Source: Gamsiella multidivaricata | Lineage: Eukaryota > Mortierellomycota > Mortierellomycetes > Mortierellales > Mortierellaceae | Direction of reading: 5' to 3' | NCBI RefSeq assembly: GCF_025024155.1 | Contig: NW_026251712.1 | Coordinates: 672,501 to 736,500, forward strand | Length of the DNA: 64,000 nucleotides | In this document: piece by piece, positions 45,414 to 57,733 of the stretch | Layout: the number at the start of each line of letters is the position of its first letter | How positions within the stretch are numbered: position 1 is the stretch's first letter | Position numbers and translations under genes: made by a program | The notes under the pieces: generated by a model | Told to the model about the DNA's origin: nothing | The model's input: the letters and a program-made list of their open reading frames with translations, nothing else | The model's database searches: none

Positions 45414-46633
45414 TTTTGGAGGAATGTGCCATGGCTGCCTCCAGGCCACAGACACCCCCTGCTTGATGACAGAAAACAGTTGGGAGCATGAGTTCTCCTT
45501 TCCGCCCAGGCCTTAATCTAATGAAGTCTGTGGATTTCAGACATGGATTTCTTTTTTGCGAGCCGTGAGTGTGAGCGCGCCGTTTAGGGGGAGAGGTTTT
45601 TGATCCCTGGACGGGTGATGTTAATTGTTGAAGAGCAATTATGTCTAAGCATCAACATGACAGACAGTATCTCATCGGTTCATTAGCCCGATGTAGACTA
45701 GATAGATGTAAGATAGTGCTGAGCAGCACGCGCAGAGAAATGAAAGAGACAAAGGTGCTCTATGCCAGAGCCGGAAGGCAGGGGAAATCACGAAACATGG
45801 CTTTATGGTTTTATTAGTGCAATTAACAGGGTGCGAGCCCTAAATTGGATTAAACATCTCTCGAACCAGCTCTTTGAGACGCAGGTGGGAAACCACATAC
45901 TTCACGCATGTCTCCATCAGTAGCAGGAGCGCTTGGAGTATTAGCAACAACAGGTGGAGACGGAATGAATAGGGTGTTTGTGGCCTTTGAACTTAACTGG
46001 CAGATAGACCAACAAAAGGGAAGCAAGTCCAGTCTAGCCTAGCAGGTCTAAGCTGTCTGGACGGGACATGCTCCAAGAGCAAAAGACGAGGGCGGAGGGG
46101 CGTATTACCTCGTTATCTCTTCCGCTGGTCGAGAAGAAGAAGAGAAGGAAGGCAATTGATGGAGCTGGTGGTGTTTGGTGTCAATGTTTGGGTTTCTCGG
46201 TCGATGGCCCGTCGACATGGGTGTAGCACGAAATCCATAACTGATGGTGACTGCAAGATCCAGGTACATGAGTATACAGGAGCATTTAGACAGTGTAACA
46301 TCGATTGAAGTGTGTTGCCCTGGTCAAGGAAGGGTAGGAGCAGGCACCTGCCTGCCTACAAAACGCACTGTGCTCTCAACCACTCGCTCGCCCACCTCCT
46401 CCAGCACTCCATTCCTTTTCTTCCTCGTTTTCTTCTCGCCCATCCCTTTCTTCGCTCCCACCCAACCATCTCTTCACTTTCCCCCCTCACACTCCACGCG
46501 GGCAATCACCCCCCCCCCCAAAAAAAAAAAAAAAAACAACTGCACACCTCGCGCCCTTCCTCATCTCTCTCATCCAGCCGACGCAAACCATCCACCCCAC
46601 CGAACAACTGAAAAGGAGACACGCCCCGCCACC
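45059..46633. other. Long spacer with A31 hairpin
   Basis: No gene seen. Holds an A31 run at 45379-45409; the bases around it form a 12-bp inverted pair (CCTCCAAAAAAA at 45374-45385 and TTTTTTTGGAGG at 45411-45422). A second run (C10 then A17) lies at about 46509-46535 in the leader of the septin gene. Confidence 0.5.
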
Positions 46634-48813
46634 ATGTCGTACTCTATGCGCCGCAAGAACCTCGGTAAGTAGCCGCCATGTCAACAGGGCGACTGGGCCA
46701 ACACCGCGGCAGATACTGAACCTCTCATACGCGTGGCGGTAGCCCAAGGAAACCATAGCAACTAACAATTTATCTTTCTCTCTCTCTTTCTTCAACCCCT
46801 CCTCCTCTTTTTCCTTACTATGCTCCTCGGGGACAATCAATCAACTGAACTCTTCTTCTACGGCATGGATGGAAAAACAACAATCTGGACCTCAACACAT
46901 GCAACAAAATTACGGACGAAATAACCAACTTTTTTTTTATTGCGATTGGAAACATTGAAAAAAACGGTGCCGTTTTGTCGTTTTTTCGGGTATCCTCACG
47001 TTTGGACGTCTCGATGTGGATTGGGCGTGCATGGGTTGTTGTGGGTTTCTCTTGGGGGCTATTAATTGCTCTCTCTTTCTTGTCCATTCAACTGTTTTTT
47101 GCTCCTCGATGGGTCGGGCTGACTCCTCATATTGTCTCCCTACTATATACTGGTGGGCGCTCTCGTTCGATTGGATGACCTCTGGGAAATGCTCTGAACA
47201 ACCTTTTTTTTTTCATTATACGTTGCCCATCGCTCTCGACTTTGTTCATGTTTACAAACTTCACAACACAACCTGCAATTACCCGATGGTCCTGGTGGGG
47301 TTTGTCATCAAAACGCGACCGTCTTTATTTTCTTCCCATGGGTCGTCTTTCCCTTTGCGCTTCTTTATGGTTAATTCTCATGTGCATGCATCGCAATTAA
47401 TCTCGTCACCTTCTGACGAAATTTATCTAATGCAGTCTCGGAGCTGAATCTGATGGTCGCCGGATACAGTGGTCTGGGAAAGACCAGCTTCATTCGGACA
47501 CTCCATGGAACTCTCAAACTCCGGACCTCAGCTAGCGGACTCAAGAACAAGGCCTCGGCCGCCAATCTCCAGGGTGGCGATCTTACATCAGACAAAAGAG
47601 CAACCTCGCCCACATCCCCTACGTCACCTACTAACGGCACGGGAATTAAGCCCAATGGAACGAAGGAGTCGATCGCCTACGCTACCGGAGAGCTGAAGCG
47701 CACTTTGAACTCTTTCGAGGCGTTATACGAGATTGACGAGGGTAACGAAAAGATCAACCTGACTTTGGTCGACACGCCTGGATTCGTCGGCACGGACGAG
47801 GTGATTGATGCGCATTGTGACGAGATCTTGCGCTACCTTGAATACCAGTTCGATTTGACTCTTGCCGAGGTAAGGAAAAGACTATATGCAGAATGTGTAC
47901 AAAGCATCATAGAGCTGCTTCTTAAATTTTGTACGACCTGCATTTCGCATATGCTTTAAATCATCAACAGGAGAGAAAAGTCCGCAGAAATCCCAAGGCG
48001 GTTGACAACCAGATCCACGCCTGCCTTTATTTCATCGACCACGCCACCCCACGCTTGGGCCTCTCTGATGCGGACGTCCGGATCCTGAAGCGTCTCGGCA
48101 CCCGTGTCAACCTGATCCCAGTCATTGCTCGCGCCGATACCCTCACACGTGCGCAGACCAAGCGACTGAAGCAGGCGATTCTCAAGGACGCTGCTCAACA
48201 CCAGATCCAGTTTTTCCAGTTCTTGAGTCCCAAGCTGGCCAAGAAGCTGGCACAGCAGCAAGAAGACGATGAACACAGGAAGAAGAGATCTAGCAGACAA
48301 GGCCCCGGCGACGATGAGGAGGCAGATGAGCAGGGTCAGGACGAAGATGAGGATGAGGATGAGGATGAGGACGACGAAGATGACTGGGATCCTGAGTACT
48401 TGGAGGAAAAGGCTCATTTGCAGTCGTTGGTGCCATTTACGGTGATCGCACAGGAGGAGGATGGAGTCGAGATCCGAGATGAGAGAGGAAAGATCATCCA
48501 GGGACGTGAATTCCCCTGGGGCGTGTTGCGCTGCCTGGATAGCAACCATTGTGATCTGGGCAGTCTTCGTTCAGCATTGCTACTGTCTCATCGTCAGGAG
48601 CTCAAGGAGATCACGTATGGATACTTTTATGAGAAGTACCGTACAGAGAAGCTGTTGGCGAGGACCAAGAGTCAGCATATTGCATACCAGCAGCAGCAGC
48701 AGCTTCAACAGCAACACCAGCAACACCAGAATGGCACTGGAAAGGTGCCATCACACCTCAAGGGCGAGCCGATTGGTTCCTCAGGGGTGATTGCCGGGCC
48801 TTGGGAGGAGTAA
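46634..48813 (+). CDS. Septin GTPase with acidic insert
   Basis: Filament-forming GTPase of the cell cortex and septum. Exons 46634-46664, 47436-47869 and 47971-48813, in phase, 435 aa. G1 is GYSGLGKTSF, G3 is LVDTPGF, G4 is ARAD (AKAD in most septins) and the septin unique element follows (VPFTVIAQEED, GREFPWGVLRCLD, HCDLGSLRSALL). Two inserts stand out: about 45 Ser/Thr/Pro-rich residues between G1 and the switch region, and about 60 residues of mostly Asp/Glu (EDEDEDEDEDDEDD) where other septins have a short acidic loop. A polybasic stretch follows the start of exon 3 (ERKVRRNPK). The C-terminus is a Gln/His run, and no coiled coil is clear. Intron 1 is 771 nt, the longest in the window. 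Confidence 0.9.
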
Positions 48814-50273
48814 CTGTTGGAACAGGAGTGAGCTTTAATTTTTTTTTTATCGGATGTAGTAATGAATCAAATCCATCGCACTTGACGCCTAGCGCGCCTT
48901 CCTTATTTTTTAATTTATTTTTACCTCACCCACGCGGGCGCGAATCAGAGGCACCGATAATAGAGGGTTGTTAGCAAGAATGACAGGGGACCAGGGGAGT
49001 GAGGACGAGGACGAGGAAAGGAGGGAGAGGTCGGATACTTTATGGCAATCCTACATACCCACATCATAGCTCCGAAAATATTAATATCATCATATATATT
49101 TTAATCGATCACCATACGCAGTGTTACTTCTACTTTTGCGATATCAGGACATCTGTGTTGCAATGGGGTTACCTGGATCCCATTGATCATAGAGTAGGAC
49201 CGGCGACGGATCCTTTCAGGAGGAAAGGGGCCGTGCTAGCCATTACTCTATGGAGTGAGGCTATGCCCTTGGTGTTGGGTATTTTAAACGCGTTTTAGGC
49301 CATGAAGCAGTAGTGGGTGAAATCAAAAAGCGGTAGTAGAAAGCGCGTCTGGACCTATCAGAAAGCATGTATGGGAAGGAAACGACGCGACGCAATGCAT
49401 CCTTTTCTTTTTTGAATGTCCGAATTCGATCGTCCTTTTGAGCCAACAAGAGAGATCTGTTAGGTTTTCAAGAGGATTCATGCAAGCATTAAAAGCACTA
49501 TCATCCACAATCCATATACTTGGACATGTACAACCGTCATCCTCAAGTGTTTAGGGGGCTCGCCAAGGGAGGAAGAGGAGGCTGGTTGGCGCTCTTTTGG
49601 GTCCCCCTTACGCCGTTCTACAAAGGGACCACACTGTCAGATATCCTTGACCTATTAGCAGATTTTGAAACGGTCAAAAGATGAGAGGTCGAGTATGTCC
49701 GATCTGAGGGGAGGTGAAGAGTGAGTTCTGTTGGCCGCAGACGTATTTACGGCCCACTCAGGACAACATAGACCTATGCATACGCTTCCTCCGTCATTAA
49801 ATAGGTGAGGGAATGCTCAAGCCCCGGAGACCTGGCTTGACGGGAAAACTGAGCCCTGGGGAGGAAAAATGGAGGTTTGGTAATACAGCCTATCCGTCCA
49901 TCTACACGATGCTGGCGGTAAATATTAATCCTCAGGTCGGTGCAATTACTCGGGTGGGCATGTTTGCAAGGTTACAACAGATGCCGCGCATGTGCATGAA
50001 TGAAGATGGACGAGGCGACGCATACTTTATCTCCACACCTTCATCCTCGAATACACCACAGATTAGGAGCGACCACAATATGTGCACTGTCGAGTGGAGT
50101 GCCACAGGACTAGGCGGACCACAATGCGGTGCGGGCTAGGAATGGATTCGGTAATCCATCAGGAGGAGGATGATGAAGGGCATAAAAAAAAAAGAGAGAA
50201 CGCGAAATTACGAAAAGGAGTCCAAGGAGAAGGGCTGGCTGCAGAGCACATGGCGGCAACAGCAGCGGCAACG

Positions 50274-50311
<38 letters not shown>

Positions 50312-50858
50312 GATACCCGAAAGTGATCTGAAGGCACGTCCTTTCCCGTCGTGTGCCCTTGATGGAGCTAAACTTTCCTCTGAACGTCAAGTCGTCCTGT
50401 CGTCATGGTCGTCCACGCATGGGATCCACATCTGGCCTTTCCCTCAGCTCATCCCATCTTTCTTTTTTGTTCAACTCTTGTCCAAGGGCAACCTGTTTTT
50501 TTATTCTATTCCCTTTCGCTCACTGTGTGGTCCTCAGTATCCCCTTGCGATCCTCAGCATCTCCCTGCGATCCCCAGCACCTTTATGTGGTCCCCAGCGT
50601 CTTCGTAGATCCATTCTCTCTCCTTTCTTTTGCTTCCTTTATGCCTCCAATCCCTTCGACCTCATTCCTGTCTACTTCTGCACCTGCTTCCTCGTACCCA
50701 GTACCAGAACATCTTATTTCTGTGCTCTCTTTGTCCTTGATCTGCCCTCTACTCCACATTCCACACCTTGACTACCGAGAAACTGCTTACTGCTGCTGCG
50801 TGTCATCGGCCTCTTCCTCTCCAAACAGACGCATCCCGGCGCACAATACTCTTGGAAA
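48814..50858. other. Long spacer with A29 run and 20-bp minisatellite
   Basis: No gene supported. Contains an A29 run at 50278-50306 and a four-unit 20-bp repeat at 50526-50605; the last 500 bp are pyrimidine-rich and probably the leader of the next gene. Confidence 0.5.
50526..50605 (+). repeat. 20-bp minisatellite, four units
   Basis: Units follow TGTGGTCCTCAGTATCCCCT with changes at several places (TGCGATCCTCAGCATCTCCC, and so on). Exact 20-bp period. Confidence 0.85.
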
Positions 50859-52917
50859 ATGTCCGTTTTCAACGTCTTCATCCTAATTGCATGCACAAGC
50901 ATTGCTCTCTTGTCCACACCAGTACTTGCCAGTAAGGAGCCTTGAGTCTTTATTATCATTGACGCGTTAAATAGCACTACAGGAAAGGCTGTATGACCAA
51001 ATTAACACATGCATCCAACCGCCATTTTTTATTGAGTCCTGCCCAACGACATCAACAACAAAAATAATAACAACAATACCAATAATACATTTGAATAATC
51101 TAGGCTGCTGCTACACCTTCGCCTGCCAACCTTTGCCTTCATCATTCTCATCTCACGGTACCATCGAGAGCACCAGCAACACCAACAATAACAACAACGA
51201 CAATCCTTCGCGATCTATCGCCCTCTCTCTAACAGTCACCTCTCAATTCGCATATAATTCCCCTGGCTCCAAATATCTCGCGTCAATCCATTTCCCCAGC
51301 AGCTACGTCCTTACCGCAATCCCTTCAGGTTGTATATCCATCACCGCCAACTCTGTAAGCTGCACATCCTCAGGAACAAGTCGACTGGTCAAGGATTTCG
51401 TGAATATTATTATCACTGACGGCACTGGGAGTAGGACTCCGAAACTGGAGGATGTGGTCGTAAATGGAGAACAGTGTGGTCTCCAGGCCTCGTGTCCTCT
51501 CCCAACGACGATAACAGTGCTGACCGTAACCACGGTCGCGATAACAATACCATCGTGGAGCTCCACCGCCATGAATCCAACAGTGACAGCCACCACCATC
51601 ACCACTACACCTGTACCACAGTCGACCTACCTCACATTTTTTAGAACACCTTCGCCGACACCTGATAGTGGTGGGAATACAGAGGCAATGGACAGGAGTC
51701 CAGATAAGTCAAACGTGGGTCTGATCGTAGGGTTGGCGATACTCGCGGCATTACTGGCGCTAGTCGTCAGTCTTTACATGCTCCGACGAAACAGGAAGCA
51801 AAAGGGATCTTTGATTTGTTGCGGGATTCGTCGCAAGGGTTCAAGGCGTCCATGGGGACGCGAGAGTAGCATTTACGACGTCCATGGGCTCGAAAGCGGG
51901 AGCAGGAAGAGCATTGGTGGCAGATCGACGGAATCGAATGAAAAAGCGGCGGCGATGCAGACCGCAGAAGCCGCGGCGCGAGGCCTTGTGGATGGACGGA
52001 CGCGTGGTTCTCGATCTGCAGGGCCTAGGCGCAACAGGACGCCTCGTCCACCTCCGCTTTCACATGCTGGGCAAGGAATGATATTGATCGATATCCCAGA
52101 AATGCTTGAGCCTAGGCGGAACGGGGCCAATTATTTTGGGAATGAGAACGATGAGATCCAAAGTGGATTTGAGCAGGAACCTAGTGACGATGCAGGTATC
52201 AATCAACAGTTGCTGCAGGCGCCATTAAGGAGATCAGTATCGAAATCTTCGAGGCATTCGTGGGTGGCAGCGGTGACAAATAAAGGCGCGAGGCTGCATC
52301 GGGCAATGAGCACGGCGTCCTTTAAGCTACATCGCCGATCAACACAATTACAACCAGGGCATAGGAACGAGCAGGGATGGGGACAGGAACAGGGGCAGCA
52401 GAGAAGGAGACCGAAATTCCCACAGGATGGGATTTCGTTCAGAGGCGAACACGCGCTCATCCGGCCGCCTAAAAGCGCGCACAGAGTACATCAGGGAGGC
52501 ACGCGTGAACGTCGTTATAAAAGTGGAGTTTTGGTGACAACCATCCGACCGGAACACCATGAACAACAATTGCGTCAAATGAGGTTCGAGCATGCGCTAG
52601 AGTATAAGCGGAGAAGTGGGGGGCCGGATGATGCAGATACAGCACAGCTATTGATTCAACAGCAGAACTATCGGCTGCCTGCTGTAGGGAGTTCAGTAGA
52701 AGATTTGAATGGAAAGGGCAAGGCGACAGGGATTCGGACGAGTGGAATGGAGGTGTTTATGAATCCTGGTCCACCACCGCTTCCACCGCCCACGCGGCCG
52801 CTGTCGCACCGTGCGCAGAGGGTGAGGACTCGTCCGCCGAAGATGCATCATTTGAAGGCTGGCGTAGACTCGAGTGGGGCAGGTGTTGAAGATGAAGGAC
52901 TTTACGGATACATGTAA
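50859..52917 (+). CDS. Single-pass surface protein with long cytoplasmic tail
   Basis: Family not recognised. Exon 1, 50859-50931, encodes a signal peptide (MSVFNVFILIACTSIALLST); exon 2, 51104-52917, continues in phase (SCCYTFACQPLP). About 190 extracellular residues are Ser/Thr/Asn-rich with six or so Cys (IPSGCISITANSVSCTS, EQCGLQASC) and a Thr-rich stalk. One membrane helix, VGLIVGLAILAALLALVVSL, is followed by a basic stop-transfer RRNRKQK and a CCG motif. The cytoplasmic tail of about 370 residues is Arg/Gln-rich and disordered, with Pro-rich runs near the end (PGPPPLPPPTRP), a possible SH3 ligand. The layout fits a sensor or adhesion receptor of the cell wall, but that is inference. 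Confidence 0.75.
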
Positions 52918-55900
52918 CAGACTAATAAAAGACAAAAAAAAAAGAATAGTAAGAATAGTCAATCGTTTTGTAAGGATCGGTGTAGGGGCCAGATTGCAAT
53001 CAATGGGCCGGATGAGAGCATGCGGCATTGTCGTAGGTGTATAACCAAGTAGTACGCGCTCAGCGGAAGCAGCGAGTGCGAGTGTGAGTGCATCATTTGG
53101 CCCCGATACAGTTAATTAGGCGAACACTGGAATCAGATAAAATGAATACCTGCATAGACTAGTACTCGTGGATGGGGCAAAGCGAATTGTTTACGCACGG
53201 TGGTGCAGACACGGACGCTGCAGGTTAATTTAAATCTGCATTGTAAATAATGGATGAAGCGGAGAGCGAGGGTTTGAAATATGAGCGTAGATTTTGGTGT
53301 GCAATGCACATATTGCCGTTGGTGTCCTATTGCATTCTGCTTCCTGCTTTTCCGCGTCATTTTGTCCTCGGGTAGGGTGAATAAAGGAAAAGACAATAAA
53401 GGGTAGGCGGCACAAGGGCGTCAAGCCAGTTCTAGAAGGGTAGCTAGTTGAGCTCTGAGGATCAGCGAGAGGAACGTGTCTTCTCTATGCCCCATCTCTT
53501 CTGGGAAGATGGATGACAAATAGAGAACATACGAGTGATGATAGGGTATGACGCGGGTCAAGGCGCGTCGTTTCTGGCTGTTTGTGAAGAGATCAGGCCA
53601 CTTTCTTCGGGCCGGGATTGGCTGGCGTTCAGGAAAAGGGTGGGTTGTTCTCGCCAATGAGCGGGCATGGACACGAAGCAGCATGGTGCATGCAGGCGTC
53701 TTATTTGTTGGATGATTGTGGAGAAAGAAAAAAGTCAAATCGTTTGGTTTACATGTTTCGAGTACCTTGCGTAGCGTCGATGTTTTTTTTTTTTTTTTGT
53801 TTTCATGTGCTTGCCGATGGATACGCGTTCCCGATTTGTTTATGCAGACAACTAAACAACAGCTTATGGCAGAAGACTTTCTAGTAGACTAGCCAAGGTC
53901 AAGCTCATAATCAACCTTACGGAAGCATCAAGGCCCGTTCTTTTTGAACCTGAGCGTGGGAGATAGCCGTTGGTTAAGCACTCCGCTGTTCCTCGGCGCG
54001 TCAATTATTCTCGCGACTACCCTCAATGGATGAGGTCAAAGAAGAAGCAATATGGGACATAAAATGTCGGTGAACCCCCTGAGCTCGGGACTTGGATTAG
54101 TCTGAGCCCCTGTGTCCACCTCTGCTTTCTTCCTTAGTCTGCGTCTCTTCACTTTCTGGCGCGCTATCTGTCATCATATGAATTTCAATAGCTCGAACAA
54201 GCATAACAGAATAAAATAAAATAGAAGAGTGACCAGGAGAGTGGGAAAAACTATAGCTGTTGGTATCGGATAAACAGTTGTAAGCGGCATTCTACTGAGT
54301 GACAGAGTGCAGGAGCTGAAGAGGGCTAGGGCAGCTTTTCTTCGTGTTCCCGATCCGGCAGAGGCATATTGAAACGATGACTCCAAGGTGTCTTCCCTCG
54401 ACGGAGCGGGTGATGAAAACTGAAAATTGCCGCTAAAAAAACGATGCGACACGGGGTCTTCTGGCCACAACGCGGACGCCGCGTTCTACAGCGACCAGGA
54501 GCTGGATAAATTTGAAACTCAACCATGCAAGGACGTCCAGACAGTGCTTGTTTCACGGCGTTGGAATGCACATTCCTCCACTCAGGCTTCAGCCTCCGCC
54601 AGGAAGGATCAGCCTGCTTTAGCACATGTAGACGTATATGAGGAAGGGTACCGCACTTGGGACTCAGAGCTGGCGCACTATTGGACAGTGCCTGGTGCAC
54701 GTGCACACGCGTGCGGCGGTTGTGGGAGGATTCGAATGGTCAATAGGAGGAGCACTTTGAACAACATCTACGCGATTGAACATATGGGTGTGCGTGGCGA
54801 TTATAGATGTGCGGATTCTTAAGGCAGCGAACCCTGGACTTTTTCTTTCTTTTACTTTGAGCACATCTTCTTCATTTCGAGAGCTGCAATTCTACTGAGA
54901 CACAAAGAAGAATGCGCCGTGACATGGGACATGATTGCACAAAAGATACACGGGGTCGTCCTCTCCCTTCTCTCTCACTCATGACTCTGCACTGCAGTCG
55001 GTCCCTTGCGACGCAGCTCTCAAGTAGTCTGGCGACTATCAAAGTGTACGGCGCTGCTCGTACACACGGCGTAAACGATTCAGTTTGAGTTGTGTTAGTC
55101 TTTGTTGGCGGCGTTCCCTGGAGGCAACATTCTATTGGACTTCTGACAGCTGTTGATGGAGAAAGACGAAATGCGTAACCCACAAAGCTACTTCGGCAAG
55201 ATTCTTACCAATTTGTTTGACCCGCATATTCCAAGTAGGGTAAAGACGCGTGCGAGGGTGTGTGCACATACTTCGTGCGCAAACATTTTCACAGGCAAAA
55301 ACACTGGCAACTTGGTGCATACTCTTATGTGGAGCAAAATGGCTCGGACCCACTCATGGGAATGGGGAATAGGGAGGATGTGGGCACATACACTTCATGA
55401 CTTTTTGGCATGCGTAACGCGACTTTCTACTACAAACATTTCAAAAGGTTTGATTCCGACTACCTTTGAGAAATAATGCATGTACTTGCTCCATGAATAT
55501 GGAGAAATAGGGCATTCAACATGCGAAAAGAAGGCTGTTCTTGGTATGTTATTTTTATTCATTCACTCTCCCTCAACGATAAAGAGGGGCCTGCTTCTAT
55601 GGATTAATCAAATGCAACGTGAATTATACTGGTACCTTGGCAACCAATGCATGCTCCAGCTGCCCTGATCAATGGAAGAAAAGGCGTCAAGGCTGATCCA
55701 CGCCTCCATGAGATTTCGAGGCCGTTGTCTTCTAACGGCTCGCTCCAATGGCGCGCTTCAGCTTTTTTTTTTATCCGAACAATAACTCCCATTTCAGTTT
55801 TGCTTCTAGATAATAGCCTATTCAATCGCCTATGTTTGAATGACACAAGAGGGCGTGCTAGGGCATGGTTATTTAGTTCGCAAAGGAGCACAATGCTCAA

Positions 55901-56182
55901 ACACAATCACTAAATGCCACAGCGCATCTTCATCTCGCCTACAAACAGCGCCCACTATCCCAATTCTTGGGGACCCCGCACATCCGCGTCGTTCAGGCCT
56001 ACACTCCCAGATGCTCCATCGATGCGATATGTGTGCCCTAGAAATGCGTATATAAAACGACCTGCTCCTCCCACTTTCTCCAGTTTTTTTTTTTATTTTT
56101 TTTCATCATCCTCCATCTACTCTTGACAACCCAGCCCGCTTCAAGCATCTTACCCCTTCTCTCAAGTCTCTCTTCAATAACC
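52918..56182. other. Long spacer without supported gene
   Basis: About 3.3 kb. A-run at about 52934-52943, T-runs at about 53781-53797 and 55765-55774. Long frames on both strands at 54326-54822 overlap each other and show no family features. Possible leader of the ML gene at the right end. Confidence 0.45.
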
Positions 56183-56761
56183 ATGAAATTCTTCACCGCC
56201 GCCGTCGCTGCCCTTGCTTTGGCCAGCTCTGCCTCCGCCGCTTTCTCGTCCTGCGGTTCGTCATCAGATGAATTCCATCTCACGGGCGTCACGTACACAC
56301 CTAGCCCCCCTAAGGTCAACCAGGACGTCTGCATCACTGTCAAGGGTACCTTGGCCACTCCTGTCGCGCAGGGCGCGACCATTCGCGTCACTGCCACCTT
56401 CTGTAAGTTGTTTTCGTGCACCGCGCGCTACAATACTGTGTCCCTTTCTTCGTCACCCCTCGCTCCTATTCATTTGTCTGACAACTAACGGTTCCACGCA
56501 TGCGTACGATGTCTGCTTTCTTTCTTTCTTTCTAACTTAGTGGGTATCCAAGTCTACGATCAGACTGCTGACTTGTGCGCCGGTCTTGCTAACAGCACTA
56601 CTCCTTGCCCCATTGCCACGACTGTCAACTCCGTGACCAACTGCATTACCGTCCCATCGAACGTCCCCACTGGCATCTCGCTTACCCTCAAGGCCGTCGC
56701 CAAGAACGCCGACGCCAACCAGCTCTTCTGCATCTCTGGTCCCTTGTCCTTCGTCGCCTAG
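56183..56761 (+). CDS. Secreted ML-domain lipid-binding protein (NPC2/PG-PI transfer type)
   Basis: Two exons, 56183-56402 and 56541-56761, in phase, 146 aa. Clear signal peptide MKFFTAAVAALALASSASA. The mature part has the ML pattern: SSCGSSSDEFHLTGV, PPKVNQDVCITVKGTL, a hydrophobic strand IRVTATF, then LCAGLANSTTPCPI, VTNCITVPSNVPTGISLTL and LFCISGPLSFV. Six Cys can form the usual three disulfides. Such proteins bind a sterol or phospholipid in a beta-sandwich and are secreted or vacuolar. Short and intact; the TATAAAACG sequence about 130 bp before the ATG may be its TATA box. Highly expressed style (C-ending codons). Confidence 0.9.
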
Positions 56762-57733
56762 ATTATGGCCTCTTGAGGAACAGGGAGAGGAGGACAGGGA
56801 TCCTACGTGCTGACGGAGGGAAAAAAAGATAGTTCTTCAGCAGTGGTCCCCTCTTTGATCTCCCTTATTGGTAGGACTCTTTGAAGGAACCACCAGAGAT
56901 AATGAGTATATATTCAATAAAGAAATGAAGTGGGTTTGCCGATGAGCAGACAACACGTGCTGGACGCGACTTTTATCCATCGTAATGCGCGCTTGTATTT
57001 GTACATTTGGTATCTTCTGTACAATTGAATATGTATCTCGGATGCAGGTAGGGTCCGTACAAGGCCCTTGTCTATTTAGAGACGAGACATAAGCACCCTA
57101 GCTATCATGGAATTCCTTTCTCCTATGGATGAATACTATCAGCCCTCTGTTGAGGAGATCTCTCTTATAAACGGAAGCATATGCATGCATTCCTAAGTTC
57201 GCGGACGAGTACTTGTCGACTCAACGGCGCTACTTGTAGCTAATGCACCACTCATAATTTCTGAGGAGGAAGAACAGCCTGCTGAAAGTAGGAGACAGAT
57301 ACAATGAACAGAGAAAGGGAGAGAAAGGGCACCACGCTCTATGAGAAGACGACTAGAATCTGCGGTAGTGGTGTATCCTGCCCGTTCTCTCACGGTAGCC
57401 AGAGCGTTACCCTACGCTTTGGAATACGGTTCACCATGGATCTGTTTTTTGGTGGAAATGGCCATTAACGCGTTTGTTTGATTACGCACCGTGTCCTATG
57501 GATATAGACCGTAGGCGATATCAACCCTATCAATGTCGAGGTCGGTGTCTGTGTGCACAGACCAATCAAATGACGTGATCCGATCGGGTCGCTTCATCCT
57601 TCAGCCCAGCAACGAATCGTTCGTTCATCTCGATCCCCATCTTTTACCGATCAGCACATCCACGCGTCGACCGCAGTTTGGGCCTGATTTCCATCTTCAA
57701 GGAATACACCACCCAACACGCTCCGGATCAGAG
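56762..57733. other. Spacer
   Basis: 3' flank of the ML gene and 5' region of the HDHD2-like gene. The frame before ATG 57734 is open from 57533 but is not family-like. No other feature seen. Confidence 0.45.

Noticed and set aside
54326..54822. Long ORFs on both strands in the 52.9-56.2 kb spacer
   Set aside because: They overlap each other, have no domain features, introns or good start context, and look like chance open frames in GC-rich DNA.
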